Below are positions 7,358-8,669 of a stretch of DNA of 8,669 nucleotides, in pieces. The notes under the pieces were generated by a model. The model was given only the letters and a program-made list of their open reading frames with translations, searched no databases and had not been told where the DNA came from. Position numbers and translations under genes: made by a program. The stretch's first letter is position 1, and every line of letters starts with the position of its first letter. The stretch covers positions 1-8,669 of the forward strand of contig JAESSM010000104.1 of NCBI GenBank assembly GCA_016764115.1, in the 5' to 3' direction. This DNA comes from Bacteroidia bacterium. GTDB taxonomy: Bacteria; Bacteroidota; Bacteroidia; JAESSM01; NORP286.

Positions 7358-8596
7358 ATGTATCACCAAGTACTATACTTTTCACTAAAATTTTTGCTGC
7401 CATTTTACCCTCCAAGAGTTTCAAACTCTTGGAGGGTTATTGCATTTGTGCTCATTATTTTGCTCTTATCTTCTTTCAGTACCAAAGGTCAGGATTCAAC
7501 CCTGGCAAAAATCTATTTCCAAAAAGGTGATACGCTCTACATGAAAGGTAAATTGGATAGTGCAAATTTCTATTATGAAAAAGCAGGCAATATGTATGAG
7601 CAACTCGAAGATTGGCCAATGATGATAAATTGCTGCCGGTATATTGCATTTAACCTTAATCTTATTTCAGAATATGATAAGGCACTAAATTTTGTTGACA
7701 GAGCTATGAAAATCGGAGAAGAAAAATTGGGCAGTACATCGGTTGCTGTTGGTGGGCTATACAATACCTATGGTGTTATTTATCATCACAAAGGTAGATA
7801 TGAAGAATCTATTGAACACTATAATAAATCAGTAAGCATATTTATAAATAAATTGGGTGAACATCATGCCAATGTAGCCAGAACCTATAATAATATTGGA
7901 GAAGTGTATCGCGACAAAAGTGATTACGACAAGGCGATGCAACACTACCGTCAAACTGAAACAATTTTTGTCAAAATATATGGCAAGGACCACCCCCTGT
8001 TAAATAAAGTTTATAATAACATGGGAATTATTTATGAAGTAACCGGTGATCCGGATAAAGCACTCGAATATTATGAATTAACCATAGAATTAAAACAAAA
8101 AATGTATGGTCCTGATCATCCGGTATTATCGGATACCTATAACAATGTGGGGATATTTTATTATAACCAAAAGAAAATTGATAAAGCACTTGAATATCAT
8201 AAGAAGAGCTTGACATTAAGATTAAATGCTTACGGTGAAATTAACCAGGATGTAGCCAGAAGTTATTCCAATATTGGTGAACTTTATCTGTATAAAAAGG
8301 ACTTTGCGAAAGCATTAGAATATCAAAATAAATCGCTGAAAGTATTCATTGAAATATTTGGTAAATATAATCCTGATCCGGCACTGGTTTATGACAGGAT
8401 AGCCAAAGTATATATCCAAATGAAAGACATTGAAAAAGCCTTGTCCAATTATCAATTTGCTCTTCATAGTCTGATAAAGGGATTTGATTCAAATGATCCT
8501 TATGAAAATCCTCCGGTGGTACAAATCAATTCTCCGTTAATATTATTGAATATTTTAACCGGAAAAGCAGAGTTATTTTTTCAAAACGCATCGTAA
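7358..8596 (+). CDS. Secreted TPR protein C with palindrome-encoded insert in signal peptide (CHAT-less)
   Basis: The 412-residue product starts 12 bases after gene B. Its N-terminus is odd: a first hydrophobic stretch (residues 5-17, VLYFSLKFLLPFY), then palindrome-encoded PPRVSNSWRV (18-27), then a good signal-peptide core (IAFVLIILLLSSFSTKGQ, cleavage near GQD). A GTG at 7448 could start after the palindrome but would leave no basic n-region. About eight 42-residue TPR units follow, such as 'ARTYNNIGEVYRDKSDYDKA' and 'SDTYNNVGIFYYNQKKIDKA', with unit ends GEHHANV, GKDHPLL and GPDHPVL. The C-terminus 'DSNDPYENPPVVQINSP' then 'LLNILTGKAELFF' closely follows the linker before CHAT domains in Bacteroidota CHAT-TPR proteins, but stops after four more residues (QNAS). 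It is probably a periplasmic or surface protein-binding scaffold, likely in an operon with A and B. Confidence 0.92.
   Translation: MYHQVLYFSLKFLLPFYPPRVSNSWRVIAFVLIILLLSSFSTKGQDSTLAKIYFQKGDTLYMKGKLDSANFYYEKAGNMYEQLEDWPMMINCCRYIAFNLNLISEYDKALNFVDRAMKIGEEKLGSTSVAVGGLYNTYGVIYHHKGRYEESIEHYNKSVSIFINKLGEHHANVARTYNNIGEVYRDKSDYDKAMQHYRQTETIFVKIYGKDHPLLNKVYNNMGIIYEVTGDPDKALEYYELTIELKQKMYGPDHPVLSDTYNNVGIFYYNQKKIDKALEYHKKSLTLRLNAYGEINQDVARSYSNIGELYLYKKDFAKALEYQNKSLKVFIEIFGKYNPDPALVYDRIAKVYIQMKDIEKALSNYQFALHSLIKGFDSNDPYENPPVVQINSPLILLNILTGKAELFFQNAS
7407..7437. repeat. Perfect palindromic element inside 5' end of TPR gene C
   Basis: A perfect inverted repeat with 15-base arms: ACCCTCCAAGAGTTT (7407-7421), a 1-base centre at 7422, and the exact complement at 7423-7437. 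It is related to the element in gene B (same outer core, varied inner bases). It is read in the same frame, so both give PPRVxNxWRV. The inner bases differ between copies yet remain self-complementary, mostly so in B and fully in C. Confidence 0.93.
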
Positions 8597-8656
8597 AATT
8601 GAGGATATTTTCCGTAACACGTTTGCCAATTGAAAACATAACCAGTTGAACGTCAG

Positions 8657-8669
8657 ACCTGCCTACCGG
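8657..8669. repeat. Possible half of a second palindrome type, cut by window edge
   Basis: The last 13 bases, ACCTGCCTACCGG, are much more GC-rich than the surroundings and end in the self-complementary CCGG. If the next bases were TAGGCAGGT the whole would be a 22-base palindrome. The preceding 60 bases after gene C (8597-8656) show no ORF or terminator I can support. Confidence 0.25.

Noticed and set aside
4620..8460. Periodic coding repeats of about 126 bases as a tandem DNA repeat or CRISPR-like array
   Set aside because: The period is the 42-residue TPR unit. The DNA copies are divergent and all in frame, so this is protein repeat structure.
8597..8669. CHAT-domain remnant after gene C created by a frameshift
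   Set aside because: Reading past the stop in the other frames gives no CHAT-like sequence in the 73 bases available.

Overview
The window comes from an AT-rich genome of the phylum Bacteroidota. Three things point there: a type IX secretion (T9SS) C-terminal sorting domain on one protein, AT-rich gene starts without Shine-Dalgarno sequences, and a run of secreted TPR proteins whose C-terminal linkers resemble those of CHAT-TPR proteins common in the phylum. I cannot assign a genus.

Layout. Positions 1-1003 (minus strand) hold the N-terminal 334 codons of a secreted beta-propeller-like protein that runs off the left edge. A 172-base AT-rich divergent spacer follows. Positions 1176-2465 (plus) encode a secreted Asp-box protein with a T9SS sorting tail. 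Positions 2554-4461 (plus) encode a complete AMP-forming acetyl-CoA synthetase (acs), the only clear housekeeping enzyme here. Positions 4509-8596 (plus) hold three tightly packed secreted TPR genes, called A, B and C below. A and B overlap by 19 bases and B and C are 12 bases apart, which suggests co-transcription. The last 73 bases carry no gene I can support and end in a GC-rich string that looks like half of a palindrome.

The most unusual part is the TPR cluster. Genes B and C each carry a near-perfect palindrome of the same family (core CCCTCCAA...TTGGAGGG) inside the coding sequence, directly before the hydrophobic core of the signal peptide. Both copies are read in the same frame and give PPRVxNxWRV. 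In B no usual start codon lies between the palindrome and the signal peptide, so the palindrome must be translated if the protein is exported. A and B also share a block of about 116 bases (about 88% identical) covering the signal peptide and the start of the mature protein. That block begins just after the palindrome in B, and the genes diverge sharply beyond it. Finally, all three TPR proteins stop at the same homologous point, in the linker where CHAT-TPR proteins continue toward their CHAT protease-like domain. They therefore look like CHAT-less relatives.

How the genes work together: A, B and C are probably exported periplasmic or surface repeat proteins made from one transcript. No functional link between them and acs or the two propeller genes can be shown from sequence.
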